Assembly: GCA_905160935.1 (NCBI GenBank)
Contig: CAJHZI010000371.1
Coordinates: forward strand, 947,001-1,011,000
DNA: 64,000 bases
Source of the DNA: Enchytraeus crypticus
Taxonomy: Eukaryota; Annelida; Clitellata; Enchytraeida; Enchytraeidae
Direction of reading: 5' to 3'
Positions 13,201 through 27,900 of this stretch are shown here, one piece after another (positions within the stretch are counted from its first letter, which is position 1; each line of letters starts with the position of its first letter). Position numbers and translations under genes: made by a program. The notes beneath the pieces are model-generated. The model worked only from the letters and a program-made list of their open reading frames with translations. It had not been told where the DNA came from and did not search any database.

Positions 13201-16200
13201 CCCAACCTTTCGTCTCTCACCTTCAACTGCACAACAGACGAAATAATATCGCAATATCGCATCATTTTAAAATCAAGCACTGAAACGTCGCTTCAGTAAT
13301 CTTGGCTTATCAGGGCAAACCAAGACTTGTCTTCACAAGCAAAGACTTTATTTCACTTATGTCTCTAAGTGACTTAATAACGTTTACATCTGTTTGTGAA
13401 AATATATCCACAATTATAAATGTAATGGCAGATCGGAATGCAGATTTTTATTTTCTTGACCAATATATTCAATTTTTCTTCTAGTCACATTTCCTTAGCT
13501 TTAACGTTTACAAAAAAAGAGTAAGTTAAGAGTAAGAGTAAGTAAGTTAAAGACACAGCGAGTTTATTGGAACTGCATTACAGTTTGTTAAATTACTCAT
13601 TTTGAGTAGATTCATTAAGAGAAGAGCAAGAAAGGACGCTAGAATTGCCCGTACTACGGGGTATCGATGTCTAGCATGAACGAGTTGACAAAACAGATGT
13701 GATTAAAGTAGTCATACCATTTGATTGAGATCCTGCCAGAGTTCGTTCATCTGACCAATCTTTTCCTGTATCGCCTCCGCCTCCTCTGGTTTTTCCTCTG
13801 CCAGTCTCTCTGCCTCTGTCTCCAGTGAGTGCATCTGCACTCATCAAATAAGCAGCACTCGCGTTAATACACAGCGCGTGCATCTGCACTCATCAAATAA
13901 GCAGCACTCAAGTTAACACACAGTGAGTGCATCTGCACTCATCAAACAAGCAACGCTTGAATAAAGACACAGCGAGTGCATCTGCACTCATCAAATAAGC
14001 AGCACTCGAGTTAACATACAGTGAGTGCATCTGCACTCATCAAACAAGCAACGCTTGAATAAAGACACAGCGAGTGCATCTGCACTCATCAAATAAGCAG
14101 CACTCGAGTTAGCATATAGTGAGTGCATCTGCACTCATCAAATAAGCAGCACTCGAGTTAACACACAGTGAGTGCATCTGCATTCATCAAATAAGCAGCA
14201 CTCGAGTTAACACACAGTAAGAGCATCTGCACTCATCAAATAAGCAGAACTCTAAACCAAAAAACAGCGCACGGGGTAAAGAATTTCACATTTCCATTTA
14301 CTAACTCTGGGCACACTACGTGAAGAAGGAGAGATCAAGGAGATATATATGTATCCTCCTTACCAACATTCAGATATCACTCATTGAAGATGCCTCGTCT
14401 TAAGATTTAACAAGCGCTACTAGCAATTTAATTATTCCAAGCGATTGTTCCGTCTTCATCTTGAGAGGATCCGATTTACTGACACGTTAAAATTTTAACA
14501 TGCAATAGAGTTATGATGTAAACTTTAATGTATGCCGATTACTTCAAATAAGTGTTATAATCTCTCATTTAACCTTCTCCATACTCTCGTTTTGCGCATT
14601 GTCCTGCTGTGAGCAAATGGAGTTCAGACAAGATGTCATCTTCATCATTTAGAACTCTTACAAAAAATTTCGTTTAATAGCAGCATCACTTATCACTGAT
14701 CAGCAACAAATAGGCGCCAACTTTCAACTTTGAGTACCGTGGCAAACATTTTTCCAAAGTTGAATTATTACTACTTGAAACTTTAATTTTGCTTAACTTA
14801 ATTAAGTTCTCCAGGTGTGGTTACAGAAATATTTGGTGAGGGGGACTATGGCGTCTATGCAAATGCGAATAACAGATGCATCGATTTCATTACATGTAAT
14901 TATGTCAGACATATTTACCAGTGGCCAAGAATGAATAAACCATTACTTTGCTATAAAAACCTATATTTCAGACCTGCTAATGATAGGTAAGAGTGTTAAT
15001 AATTAATAACAGAAATCTAGTGACTCTAAAGCCTAATTACTTCTTGTGAAATGTCGCAGATGAGGACCGCCCAGAAAAATGACAAGCTTTGTATAATCGA
15101 GCAATTCCCTTACTTAGTGCCATATTTAAATTCATTGAGTAGCAGTACACTGACCTATAGGCTACTATCATATGTATTTTTGCATCAGACAAGCAATCTA
15201 AGGACTTTAAAAATAAGAAGTGCGACATGTCGTAGACACGCGTGACATGTAGTAGACACAAACCTTGTCCTGTATGGCCGCTAGATCACGCTCCAGTCCA
15301 CTGAGACGACGCTGAAGTGTTATAACTCCCGTCAGGTCATTACTCAACTCATCAGTAGATTCGATCAGCTTCGCTTTATCGCGGATCCACGTCTATAAAA
15401 GCATTAAGAACAAATCAATGCAATACTTTTGATTATCATATTCACTTAAAATCATTTAACGTTTCGCAAAATTTTGTAGTACTTAAATACAGACCTGATC
15501 TCATACTTTTTAAAGCAATTTTCATATCCTTCAAACAGAAAAATTGCTAAATTGATCAGTATTTTGATAAAGAGAAAAATATTGCAACATTCCTTTATTA
15601 GCAGCCTTCTTATTTAAACATGATCAATTCAATTGCATTTAGCTAACTTGTCTGCTTATAATGCAGCAGTCTCTGAAGATTGCAGATATTACTTTAGACA
15701 AGTTTGGTACCATTCGTTTTCGCTCATCTAAAGATGACCGAAATGGTACCACACTGGTCTAATCAGGAGCCCTTGGGCTAAAATCTTGGCAGGAAAATCT
15801 TATAATCTGAGCGCAACCTTGCAAAATGGACACAGCCATTAAAGTGTTTAACGATTTTGCAGTTTATTCTAGATGTCATCCTCAAGCGATATCAGAAAAA
15901 TAAATATTATCCATACAATAATTACCACACCGTTCACAGATAAAAAGGAGATTCTCAGTAAATTTTATGATCTTAAGTAATTCGTCGATTTATAAGTTGG
16001 AATAATTTAAATTAATTAACCTTACTTACACAACTTATTTTATTCTATCGTAAACAATAAGTAATTGTAGTAATAGAAAATATATACCATGGTTTCCTGA
16101 GACTCAACGTGCCAGTTGTTAATGTCATGCGCGAGGTTGATGGCTTCTTTCTTCTTATCCGCAACTTCTTGAAGCTCAGCCCATCTGTTAAATGTAGGCA

Positions 16201-19200
16201 ACATATTATACAGAATAAGTGAATACTATTGTTTTCTCTCTTCATGTAAGGTTTAATTTTCATGTTCTACTACTTTACGAGCAACATTTAGTTCTTATGC
16301 TCCTCATTTCATTTTCATATAAGCTCTTTCTCTCTCATTTTATCTTTCTCTTTTTCTCTTTCTCTCTCCCTCTCCCTTTCTCTTTTTTTTCTTTCTCTCT
16401 CTATCTCCAATATTCTGCCTAATTATAAGTCTCATACTCTGGTGTAGACTCAAGGTTAAAAAATATAGGTAGATACATTGCCTTTCTCACCATCTATTCT
16501 ATTCTTTCCTTACAAAATGGTGCATTATTGGTTGGACTATTCAAAAGTTTCCAGATCTAAACGGTCATTTACGTATATGATTTACATTATCATAGATCGA
16601 TTAGACCTTGAATAGAACCCGAAAACCTGTTTTGTCATTTCTGATTCTACATTTTCTCTTACATCATATCTCTAATGTAGTCAAAATCTGTCAAATTGCT
16701 GCTCCTACGTAGTGTTTCACAAGATTCTGTATTAGGTCCATTTCTATATTATTTAGGCATAACTCCACGTGGCTACTTAATTTAATGATGTCTCCATAAA
16801 TGTTAACTTCTATGCAGACGACAAAAATCTATATATTTCGTTTTCTAAACATGGTTGTTATCAGAAAATAATTTATCTTTCATTCATTCAAGACCAGGTA
16901 TATTCCTCGCTTTGTGCTAATCGTCAAGCTGTTCCGCTTGTTTTAATCAAGCTGTTTTAATCTTCAAGCAATTCTTCCAAAAGAAACTGAATATCTTTTA
17001 AATGGTGCCCCTCTCAAAAGAGTAAAAATTACTAATATCACAGTTCATTTTCAAATCTGGTTCTGTCACCTTCTCCATCCGCCAAGAACCATGAAGTTAT
17101 ATTTGATGAAAATATAGATTTTAAATCTCGTATCACTTCTGGCGTTCCGTTTTCGTTATTCAAATTTAACAGACTAGACAAATACTTCCAGCCCTTACCA
17201 GAATACCAGCCACAATCCTTTCACATTCCATAGTTATTCTAAGCTTGACTACTGCAATTCATTATTATATGGGTTGCTTTCTACTTCTTTCAACCGTACA
17301 ACATTCTCTCGCACGTGTTGTTTGCAAGACCTCAAGACTTCCAGACTTCAGTCCTCTCTCTCTACTTCGCAGTCTTCAATGGCTCCCTGTCAATTAGTGT
17401 GTTAAGTATAAAATTGTTCTGTTAATAAAACTCTGCGCTTTAACCAGCCTATTTACATATCTGAAAGTCTTCCCTATCGTCCCTCACATGTACTTCGTTC
17501 CACAGATGCCGATACTTTCAGTCCCGAATATTCTCACATCATTGGACAGATATTCTCTTCTGCAGCGTCACTGATCTGAAACTCCTTGCCCTCTAATTTT
17601 CGCTCATTGTTCTACTTTCTCTGGCAAGCCTAAGACACATCTTTTCCCACCTTATACATATTCTACTTATCCTGACCATTATTGGATTTCCGGATCGTCT
17701 TTCATTTAAGACCTTACTTCTCTTCAGCAAATGTCTTTTGCAGATTAGTCTGGGTGAATCGATCTGTAGTGATGTGTGTTGTGAGGACGTCCCTGACAGC
17801 ATTTATGGATGAGGACAAGGACGGTAAACCTTTGTTATTATTTACGTAACATCACAAGGGTGATTATACGTAGCATCGAATATTACAAGAGTGGCTGAAC
17901 CTAAGAGAAATGAAAGAAAAGCAACTACAGCAGCATATTAATACAATTTTAAAGGAAATTATGACGGACCTGTAACCAGAAAGAGTTTACCAAGAACGTA
18001 AATTTTACCTGGTGTTCATTTGAGACTCTTTCGAAGCGACATCGGGAGCATTCGGATGCTCACTCTGCAGAAGTTGACGTGAAATCTGGCTGACTTCTTC
18101 AACCTTATCTGCATTCGTCTTCATTTCTTTATCAAAGCTGTCGAAGCGAGCCTTCAAAATCTCCACCTCTTCGACGTCCTCTGTAGCCACCATCGTCCTC
18201 AACAACTTCTCCTAAAACAAGCAGACACCATCAAAACACAGCCATGTAGCATAACATATTTTAAATGTTGATTTAACTACAACAAAAACTTATCTCTCAA
18301 TGGGCAACCAAGCACGATGCCATAAGTTCAAATCCCAACAAGATCTACTTAGACCGTAATACTTACGGTAGAGAACAAATGTTAAATTTAAATAATTATC
18401 TACTTAGCGGTTTCCAAAATATTTAAGCAATGTAATACTAGGGACTGAAAAATCAAAAACAAAAATACGCAATGCATATATGAATTTAAAATAAATTTGC
18501 ACAAGACCTATGCATGTACTTAATGAAAGACGCAACTAGTCGAAGTAAAATACACAAAGCCACAAATATCTAACCTTTTCAGCGATCCATTGCTCAACCC
18601 CATCAGCGTCGTTGTAGAGCTTGTAGAGTGTCAGAGCGTCCAGCAGTCTCTTCTTGCGATTGTCAGCCATCTCGAGCAGGTCCTCGTAGCGACGTCTTAT
18701 CGTAGCCAGCCTACTCGTCACCTCCGCGCTCTCCCGGTCCTAGCAACATTTAAGCGCACCATTCAATTCATCCCACACGCGTCTCTTCCTCTTTCCGTTT
18801 GCTTAAGGAAACTGACCGTTGAACTAACCGTGCAGCTCGCAAGAAGCTTGGAATGCAAATACAGCGGTGGAGAGATTTGCTGTCAAATTGTCAATGAAGT
18901 TACGAGAGGTCAGCGATTATTGAGAAGTTGAGATGGAGAACTATGTTTATTTTCATTTAAATTGCACAGAATACTCTTCGAGTTCCATTGAGCCAACAAC
19001 AACAACAACAATTAGAGTGCTACTGTCATCATGAATGACAACATCGAGCACTATTGAGACAAAATCAAGCCGGCGAGCAAAAAGATGGTCCAAAACGGTG
19101 CAAATTCCAATTGAGACGTCACTTTGTGATCACTAGAGTAATCTCTCCAACTAAATATACATGTATAATACAACTTTTGGCCATAGATCATCATTCCTTG

Positions 19201-20045
19201 TCACAGATTCTCAACTGTGAAACGATCTTCCATATTTTTAACACATTATAGTCCCACGATAGCTTCAAAACAAGCGCTAAGCTATCTTTTCATAAGATCA
19301 GTTACTGTAATTAATTTATACGGCGCTGCTTTTGCGTATTCACTGTTTAGTGAACTGTATAGCAAATAAAGTCTCTTCACATAAAGAAGACATTTAAGCA
19401 TTACCCACTAAGCGTTAATGTAACACACAGAGCATATTTTAATAATTGTCATACTCATTTATCGTCATCATGCGCGAACAATAAGGACTTTTAACTTTAA
19501 ACGGATAAAGCGCAAAGAGAAATCTGTGACCTAGAAAATGAAACAAGATTTCTCTACATGATGACGTTCAATGCGCTCGTCTTGTGTACATAATTCGTAT
19601 ATTACCTGTGGTCCAAGACCTGATGCTTGCTCGTGTAATGAGTCTATTGCAGCCTTCGTTGCCTGTAACTCGTCCATTAGATTCTACGAAAAAAATCAAA
19701 TTATGCTTGGCATTGGGCTGTCTTGCATTTTAAAGACAACAATCATATCTTACTCGCGTATAATTAACAGCAATTAGAATCAATAAGGCGCTGTTCTACA
19801 AATTTATATTGACTTAATGTGTAAGCAAGTCAGCCTGACCGATGAATCGTAGACCACGGGGTTCGATTTCCAGCCGGAACTTCTTTGAGAGTATATTTGG
19901 TTATACTAAAACAGTCACTGGCTTCCTGTGGGTCAAAGGATCAAGTATAAAATTGCCCTGCTAGCATTAGAAACACTTACCTTTGGAAAAACTTCTTACC
20001 TTTCTGACCATTTAATAACTTATCAACCTTCTCATAAGCTTCGTT

Positions 20046-20113
<68 letters not shown>

Positions 20114-21123
20114 GCCCATTGAATTGCAAAAAGACTAATGAACTTGTAATAAATTCTGAAATTAATTACATATATTTTTACGTTAAAATAGTTATACACT
20201 TGTTATATATGGGTCCTGGATTTAGGCGTATTTGACCTATATACCTTGTGTTTCTTGATGAAGGACTGCACACTTGCTTCATCATGGCCGACGTCTTCAC
20301 TAGACACGATGCGTAGCAGATCAACCATCCAAGCATTGGCATCGTCTGCATCTGATAGAAACTACAAAACATATTCAAAACACATTCAGTATGCTTAAGT
20401 ATCAGATAGTTGATCATTAAACTATCAAAGAGAAAATGTGCCAAAGTATGATCTAGATATTTGAGAGGTCGTGTGGACTGAATAATTAATTGATAGACTC
20501 TAGACTGTTTATTTTTTGCTCTTTGCTCTTTGCGACCCACATACGGATCATCTCTGACGGTGTCTTTGTGATAGAAAAATTTACACTAATATAATTATCC
20601 TTATTCATAAGTGAATTCATTGATAAGTAGAGCGAAAACATTTGATATATAGATGCATTTACACTAAACCTGATACAAATCAACAGACTCCAGAAGTTTC
20701 TTTTTTCTCTCCTCGGCCATACTCATCAGATGCGCCCACTGTCTCTGAACACTGTCTATGCGCTTGCTAATTGCTGCAGCTCCTAGGTTCTCAGAGTCGA
20801 TCAGCTGTTGACCCGACGCGATAACCTCATCGACGTGCGTGTGGTGCAGGTTCAACTCATCCTCGGTCGCCTGCACACACAATGTCTCTAATTGCATCGT
20901 TGAGCGATGTGCAAAAAGTCATGAATCACATATTGTCAATGTGCGTAATGTAATTTTTTCCTGCGTATGCGATTCATACAACTCCATACCGGACAGTTGA
21001 GTTTTTGGCTAATAACGTTAATTCTTTTAAGAAACAAGTTAATCATCTTGATCTAGATAAGTTTTTTATTTTTTAGCTCTGAAATAAAAATGATTAAATT
21101 TATACATTTTAGATTTCTAACAT

Positions 21124-21198
<75 letters not shown>

Positions 21199-24100
21199 TA
21201 GTATATGTACAGTACATTCCCCATGTTGTGTCCGGTTTGAAGATTGACCAACTGGTGACTGCACGTGTCGTAGAAGGCGACTAATGCACTAAGATCCATA
21301 CCAACGTCAGAAAGGGCATTCGGTTGGTGATCGCCTAGGCTCCAGAAACTGCTACAAAAATTGACTGATGATATGATGTAGGACAGAGAGGATTTGAGAC
21401 AGTCTATTCGTATCACGACCCTAGTTAAACTGGGATTCAAAAGAAGATGATGATGATGATACAGTATATGCACGTAATGCATAATATTAAATATAATTTG
21501 GAATTTTGGATAAACCAGTGTTTTTAGTTCATCTTTGCACATTTTATTTATTTGTATATGTGTGTATATGACATTGCGTACCTGTATAGCCTACCTGCAT
21601 GTATATTGATCTATACTGAATATTAAGTTTTACTACGTTTTAATCGCTTTAAAGGATATCTAAGCTGTTGGCCTACATGATAAGGGCAAATTTTAATGCC
21701 TTCATGCATTCGTTTTTCATTTCATTTCTCTATATGTATTTAGTGTGTATTATTGCAAGCTCTCTTGAGTGAAATAAATCTGACTCTGAAGTTTTTAAAC
21801 ACATATACATAGATCTACACGTGCATACAGACATACCTTGTGTTTGGTGAGAAGTAGCGAAACGCTGGTCAGGTCATGCCCATAATCCGGTGACGACATG
21901 ATGTGCTCCTTCTCTCTCATCCAGCCTTCCTCATCCTCCATGTCCCAGTAGAACTGCCACAGCTTCCTCGACTCACCCAGGCGTGCCAGGCGCTCAGCTG
22001 CTAGCTGCAGCAGCTCGAGATAGGCGGCCTCGAGGTGCTGCACCCTGTCCGACACTGTCTGAGGGTCGCACGGTCTGTAGCCTGCATACACGTTTAGTCC
22101 AATCATAGCTTTCGATCTACATGACATTTTCTGTAAATATTTTGAAACTAAAGTTATTAATGCAATATCAAGTATTACAGTATATAGGCTATAATTAGGC
22201 TGTCAAGTAATAAATATGCTATATTATAAAGAGCTATAACTAAGTTCTACGTGTGTTTCTCAACAAGTTTACTACAAAGTTGCTTTTTAGACGATCTAGC
22301 AGGACTTTGAACTCCGTTCTCTCTTAACATGACAGATTCCTAGCACTTGACAGGTCAACAGCAAATACAGTATAATAGTATAATAGTAACCTAAAAAACT
22401 TGTCAATGGTACGTCAGTTGAACGAAACAAACCTTCACCGGAATCAGAATCAATGAAGACTTTAGCCTGAGAATTGATGGACTCCACTCTGCCGCCCACT
22501 ATGGCGATGTCTGACTCAATTAGACTGTGCTTCTGAAGTAGGTCCTCCACGCCCATCAAGTGCTTCCCGTAGTCTTCTGATTGGAGTCTCACCTGTCCAT
22601 TGCATTAAAACATTTCATTAAACTCCATTACAATCAGTAACATACCTCTAAACTTTAGCGCATTCATCAACACTCCCTTCAACTCAACCAGATTCTCAAA
22701 ACTCCTCTCAGCTTATGATACATTCATCAACAATTCCCTAAACTCTATCGCATTCATCAATTCTTCTGGAACCTCACAGAAATCGTTAAATATATGCGCA
22801 ACCTACATTAATGCATCAATGTCGGTTATGCAAATATTTTGAGTTAGTTAATAGTAGAGTTAAGAAAAATGCGAATATCCATAAAAAACATAGTTGTTTA
22901 ATTGAAAATTTTCATTTGGCATCACATATAATAAGCACATGTGCCTCTGTTTCCTTGCTTAAGTTGGTATTTTTGTTTTTGTTTTTCATTATTTACACTT
23001 TAACTAATTATTAGTAATCTTTGCCTATATGAATTGCACAATGCACATTTCAGTCAATGCCGCTAAAAATAACTTTTAAAATCCTGGAAGTTTTGCTCAA
23101 ACCTGAACAAAAATCGGTGAAATTTTTGTCAGCTCTCGATCATCTAAGGTTGTCACGCATCCAAGTACTAACCGAGCCCGATATTGCTTAATTTACGTTT
23201 TGCTTATACCCCATACCAATTAAAAGTAATTTAAATTAATAAAAAACTATACAGCATATTTATTATAAACAACATAAGGAGCATAAAAGTGCTACTGAAA
23301 CTATCACTGAAGTCGCCCAATGAACACATCATTGGCTATGTGTGTTGAAACTATTGATTTGGCGTAAAAGTAGGAGAATGTTAATTACGCCAAATATGCC
23401 TGTCAATAATTAATTGATCCTTGCGGCTTTTATTCAGGTTTGCATATTTTAATGGTTTTTATGAGCCTCAAGTATTACCCAACTAATTTCTTCCTTGATA
23501 TCTAATTTGTCATAGTTAATGGTTGCAATTTAACTGGACACTGTTATTTTTATATATCAATTTAAATAGACTCAACCAAAGACGTATCAGCTTAAAAAGT
23601 TCTACTCATAAATGATTTCCTCGTTATCTTCCTGCAGATTTTTAGGTAAGGCAAGGAAATATATAAAAGCAGAACAGTGGCCTTTACCTTAATATCGTCC
23701 ATCCAGTCCAGAATGTACAGCATTTCTTGGAATATTTTTTGAAGTTTAAGACTGAGTTCCAGACGAGATCTGCGCGCCTGTAGCAGCTCCTGCAGATATC
23801 TCCACAGTTGTAGAACGTTCTCCTTCCTATCAACAGGAAATTTGTAAAGTGACATTTGTATTTAAAGCGAGCATATAAAACTAGTGAAGTGCGTAAATTT
23901 TACAAGTATTTTGTCGAGCATAAAGTTGTAGATTCATCTATATCGAAACTAGAGCATTATACGACCGTAGTTAGAGCTTCATTAAAAAATGGAGTTTAAC
24001 TATATAATCCACAGCTATAAAATATTAAAATTAAATCTAAATCTTAACTTTCTTCGCTAGAATTTATGAGCTTAATTCAATATTAGTCTCTCAAATTGGA

Positions 24101-24930
24101 TATGGTAGCGACGGTTCTGACATAGTCTGACATTTGTTAGCATCTTAGCATATGATGTTTGAGATTTTACAAAGGAGGGTAATTATAGTGATTGCATGAG
24201 ACGAGGGATACAGATAAAACGGAACCATATTTGAATGAAGATCAATGAACGTGCACGCTTATTTAATTGAAAAAATAATTTTAAAATTACAGTAAAAAGC
24301 ATTAAAATATAAGTAAAATTACTCACATAGCACTTAAAATATCATTTAGAATGGATGTATTTAAATTACTTTGTAACGCTCCCATCAATGCCATACACAG
24401 AGTTATAAAATTTCACCTGGCGTTGATGCGTTCTATATCGTGATAGTTTTCCTTCTCGAGCTCTTTGGCGACAGCCAGGACGGCTTGTACTCTCTCTTCG
24501 TATGCGTGGATGTCAGTCTCGATAGCCTCGTGCTTCTTCGTGGCGGCCTCGACAGCGGGAAAATCATAACCAAAGTTGTCTTGAGACACGAGCCGCTGAT
24601 TCTCGCTCAGCCACGTCTCCCTCATCCCCGCCTTGCGGTCGAACCTTGAGGCCAACTGCTCCAACTTCTCTTGTCTATAAACGTGACATAAAGTGCAGCA
24701 AGAGTGTCAAAATCAGTAAAATGTTAATTAATCTATCTAACTGAGGAAGGCAACGGGAAACCACAGAAGCCATACTTTCCCGATCTATAGGCTACATAAG
24801 GTATGGATAAGGCATAGCCTTTGTGAAGGGATTAACTTGTTGATCTAAGGTGTGCTCTTATGACGCGAGAAAGCAGAATTTGAGTATGATTAAGTGCCTT
24901 GAACCTGCCACTTTATAATGCACTAAAGAA

Positions 24931-24979
<49 letters not shown>

Positions 24980-27900
24980 GTACTATTCATGTATATTATG
25001 TATATATATATACATGAATCAATCATTCAATAGATAAGAATTTAACGTCCGGTTCCTCTCCATAAGGCAATGTCATGGACGTCTCATGCAGACTCTGTAA
25101 AAACAGACGCCAACACACCACACGATGACGACTGAGTGTATAAAGACTGCAAGATAAAATTTGAGATTCTGTTTCTAGAGATCCCTGACTATTAATAGAA
25201 TTCCTGCATCTTACAGCTCAAAACTGATCACACACAATTTAGTGTGAAAGTTACATTCAATGAGGGCTGGCTGATATAACTTAGCCCAACCTGATGAGTT
25301 CGTCTCGTAACGCCAGCTCTCTCTCGTGTTCTGCTTTCTCCAACATCTCCCAGGCCTTGTTGATATCTCCCAGCATCTTGCCTTCTCGAGGCAGATATGG
25401 CTTCTGATTGTTCGCTCTCATCTTGCTCTGAATAGTGAATAGCAGAACTTCCAGATTGCCCTTCTCTACGAACCTGTCGCACAATCAACACTCGATCATT
25501 TACAAAATTATCTCCTGGATGTAGCAAGTAGATGCAGCAGTCAAGTTTGATTGGACTTCCTAATTAATTACGAAAATATTCTGGTCTACTAAAAGTCTAT
25601 ACGTGGACGAAAATATAATGTATATGATAGCTGTGAATAATTTCTTAAAAACTGTTACAGCATTATTTCTTCAAAACAGTTGTGATTATTCTGATTCACG
25701 CTAAAAATTATAATCAATGATATTAGATGTGATAATTTAAGGAGTTCATACATGTATTTATATTCAATACAAAACGTACATGTAGTTTTAAATGATAAGC
25801 AATAACATAGCATATAGGCCCTAACATCACCACAATAAACAATATTTAATTCGTTTAGCACCGAATTACAATAAATCTCCTTAAGAAACTGTGCTAGTGA
25901 ACGAGCGATTGTACTGAACATGCAACTGAATTCATATCTCATTTCAAGCTCATTTCTTTTATTAGGCGAGGTTTCAATGAAATAATAAACGTACATGTAG
26001 GCCTATATATTGAAAGTATTGCATACAGATAGGCTTGTACAGAATCTACCATAACTATTTTCTGCAGCTGAAATTAAAAACATTAATAAATAACGTACAT
26101 ATACATTGAAACATATTGCAATTTGTCATTCATGCAATAGCACTTACAAAAAATATTTAGCGTAGTTGAGAGTTCATTTGAGAGTTCACACAAATAACTT
26201 GTAAAATGACTAGAATGTTCTTTTAATGTGCACAAATTGAATTTCATTTCCGAAAATAACTATTACCTTCAAATTAGGTCACAAAAAACATATGTTAAGC
26301 CACTGTTATTCTAATTTTGAGCCTATATAGTGCAGGTTTAGCCCACTAAACTGACTGTCTGTACGATTTTTAGAAGCAACATCATTTTATTCTAAAATAT
26401 TCAATGAACATTTTACAGCCAATGATGCAGCAGCAAAATTTCTAGTTAGCACCGTATTCAAGTGATTAAATTTATACTTTGGTGGTTTCTCCACGTTTCT
26501 GTAGGTATTGAAGGAAGCAAGCTGCTGCTGCACTCCATGAAGTGAATTCGCGAATTCTCTGTCGTTGAGTGACTTAATCGTCTCCTTGATCCACTCTAAC
26601 AGATCTGACGTCAGAGACTCATAGTCAGCAATCATTTCGTCGTACTCGCGACACTGATTCACCACCTATACATATCATAAATACACTACACTGGTTCTCC
26701 ACCTATACATATCATAAATTCACTACACTGGTTCACCACCTATACGTATCATAAATACACTACACTGGGTCACCACCTATACATATAATAAATGCACTAC
26801 ACTGGTTCACCACCTATACATATCAAAAATATTTTTGTAATTTGTTAAATGCAGGAGTTAATGAAGGTAATGAAAATGATGTTGGTAGCGAAGGATTTGA
26901 GGATTTGGAAGTACAGAATATTATAGTTGAAGAGGTTGAGAGGGCATTAAAGAAAATGCATAAGGGTAAGGCTGTGGGGTTGGATGGAATTCCGGTGGAA
27001 GTGTGGAAGATTTGAGGTTTGAGAGCGGTGGAGTGGTTGAGGTGCTTGTTTGACAAGATGTTATGGGGGACAAGATTCAGAAGAATGGAGGTTGAGTTGT
27101 TTATTGCCGACATTTAAGGGAAAAGGGGACCTTCAAGAGATTAAAAACTGATAAAAAAGCTAATGTTAACGTCAGTTTCTCACTCGAAAACGATGTCAGT
27201 GACGGGCGAGCCCAGGCTTTGAATCCCGCACATACTGAAACAGTGTAAAAATTATAGAGGTATTAAATTATTGAGACATACAATGAAGGTATGCGAGAGA
27301 GTAGCGGAGAGTAGGTTGAGAAGTTCAACAAGCATTGACTGCAAAGAAATGGAGAAAGAGGAAGACGATACAGAGGGTATGTGTGGAACTGGAAAAGGCC
27401 TATGATAGGGTTCCGAGAGAACTGGTGTGGGAAGTTCTGAAGAAGAGGAAAGTGAACAGGAGTTATGTTGAGTTAAGCAAAGATATGTACAGCAGGGTAA
27501 CGAGTAGTGTGACAGTGGAGAGTGGACAATCTGAGAGTTTTTAGGTGAAGATCGGTGTACATAAAGGATCAGTCTTAAGTCCATATTTATTTATTTTGAT
27601 TATGGATGAATTGCTTAAGGGAGTTATTAAGGAGGTCCCTTGGTGTATGCTATTTGCAGATGATTTGGTGATAGTAGGAGCCACTGTGGAGAAAGCAAGC
27701 GAGATGTTGGAAAAGGCGAGCGAGGCATTGGAAAGTAAGGGACATCGCCACCGACTTTATCGACATCGCCATTGGCTCCAGCCAGTAGCGATGTCGGTAT
27801 GATACGCGACCACGGATCAGTATGTGCGGGATTCAAATCCTGGACTCCCCCATCACTGACAGCGCTTTCGAGTGAGGAACCTGACGTTAACATAAGCTTT

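Noticed and set aside
13825..14255. CRISPR array
   Set aside because: Regular 49-bp spacing, but the whole unit is repeated without unique spacers and it adjoins a eukaryotic exon; it is a minisatellite.
24440..24649. Plus-strand frame opposite exon 9
   Set aside because: Shadow of the strongly conserved beta-spectrin exon 9.
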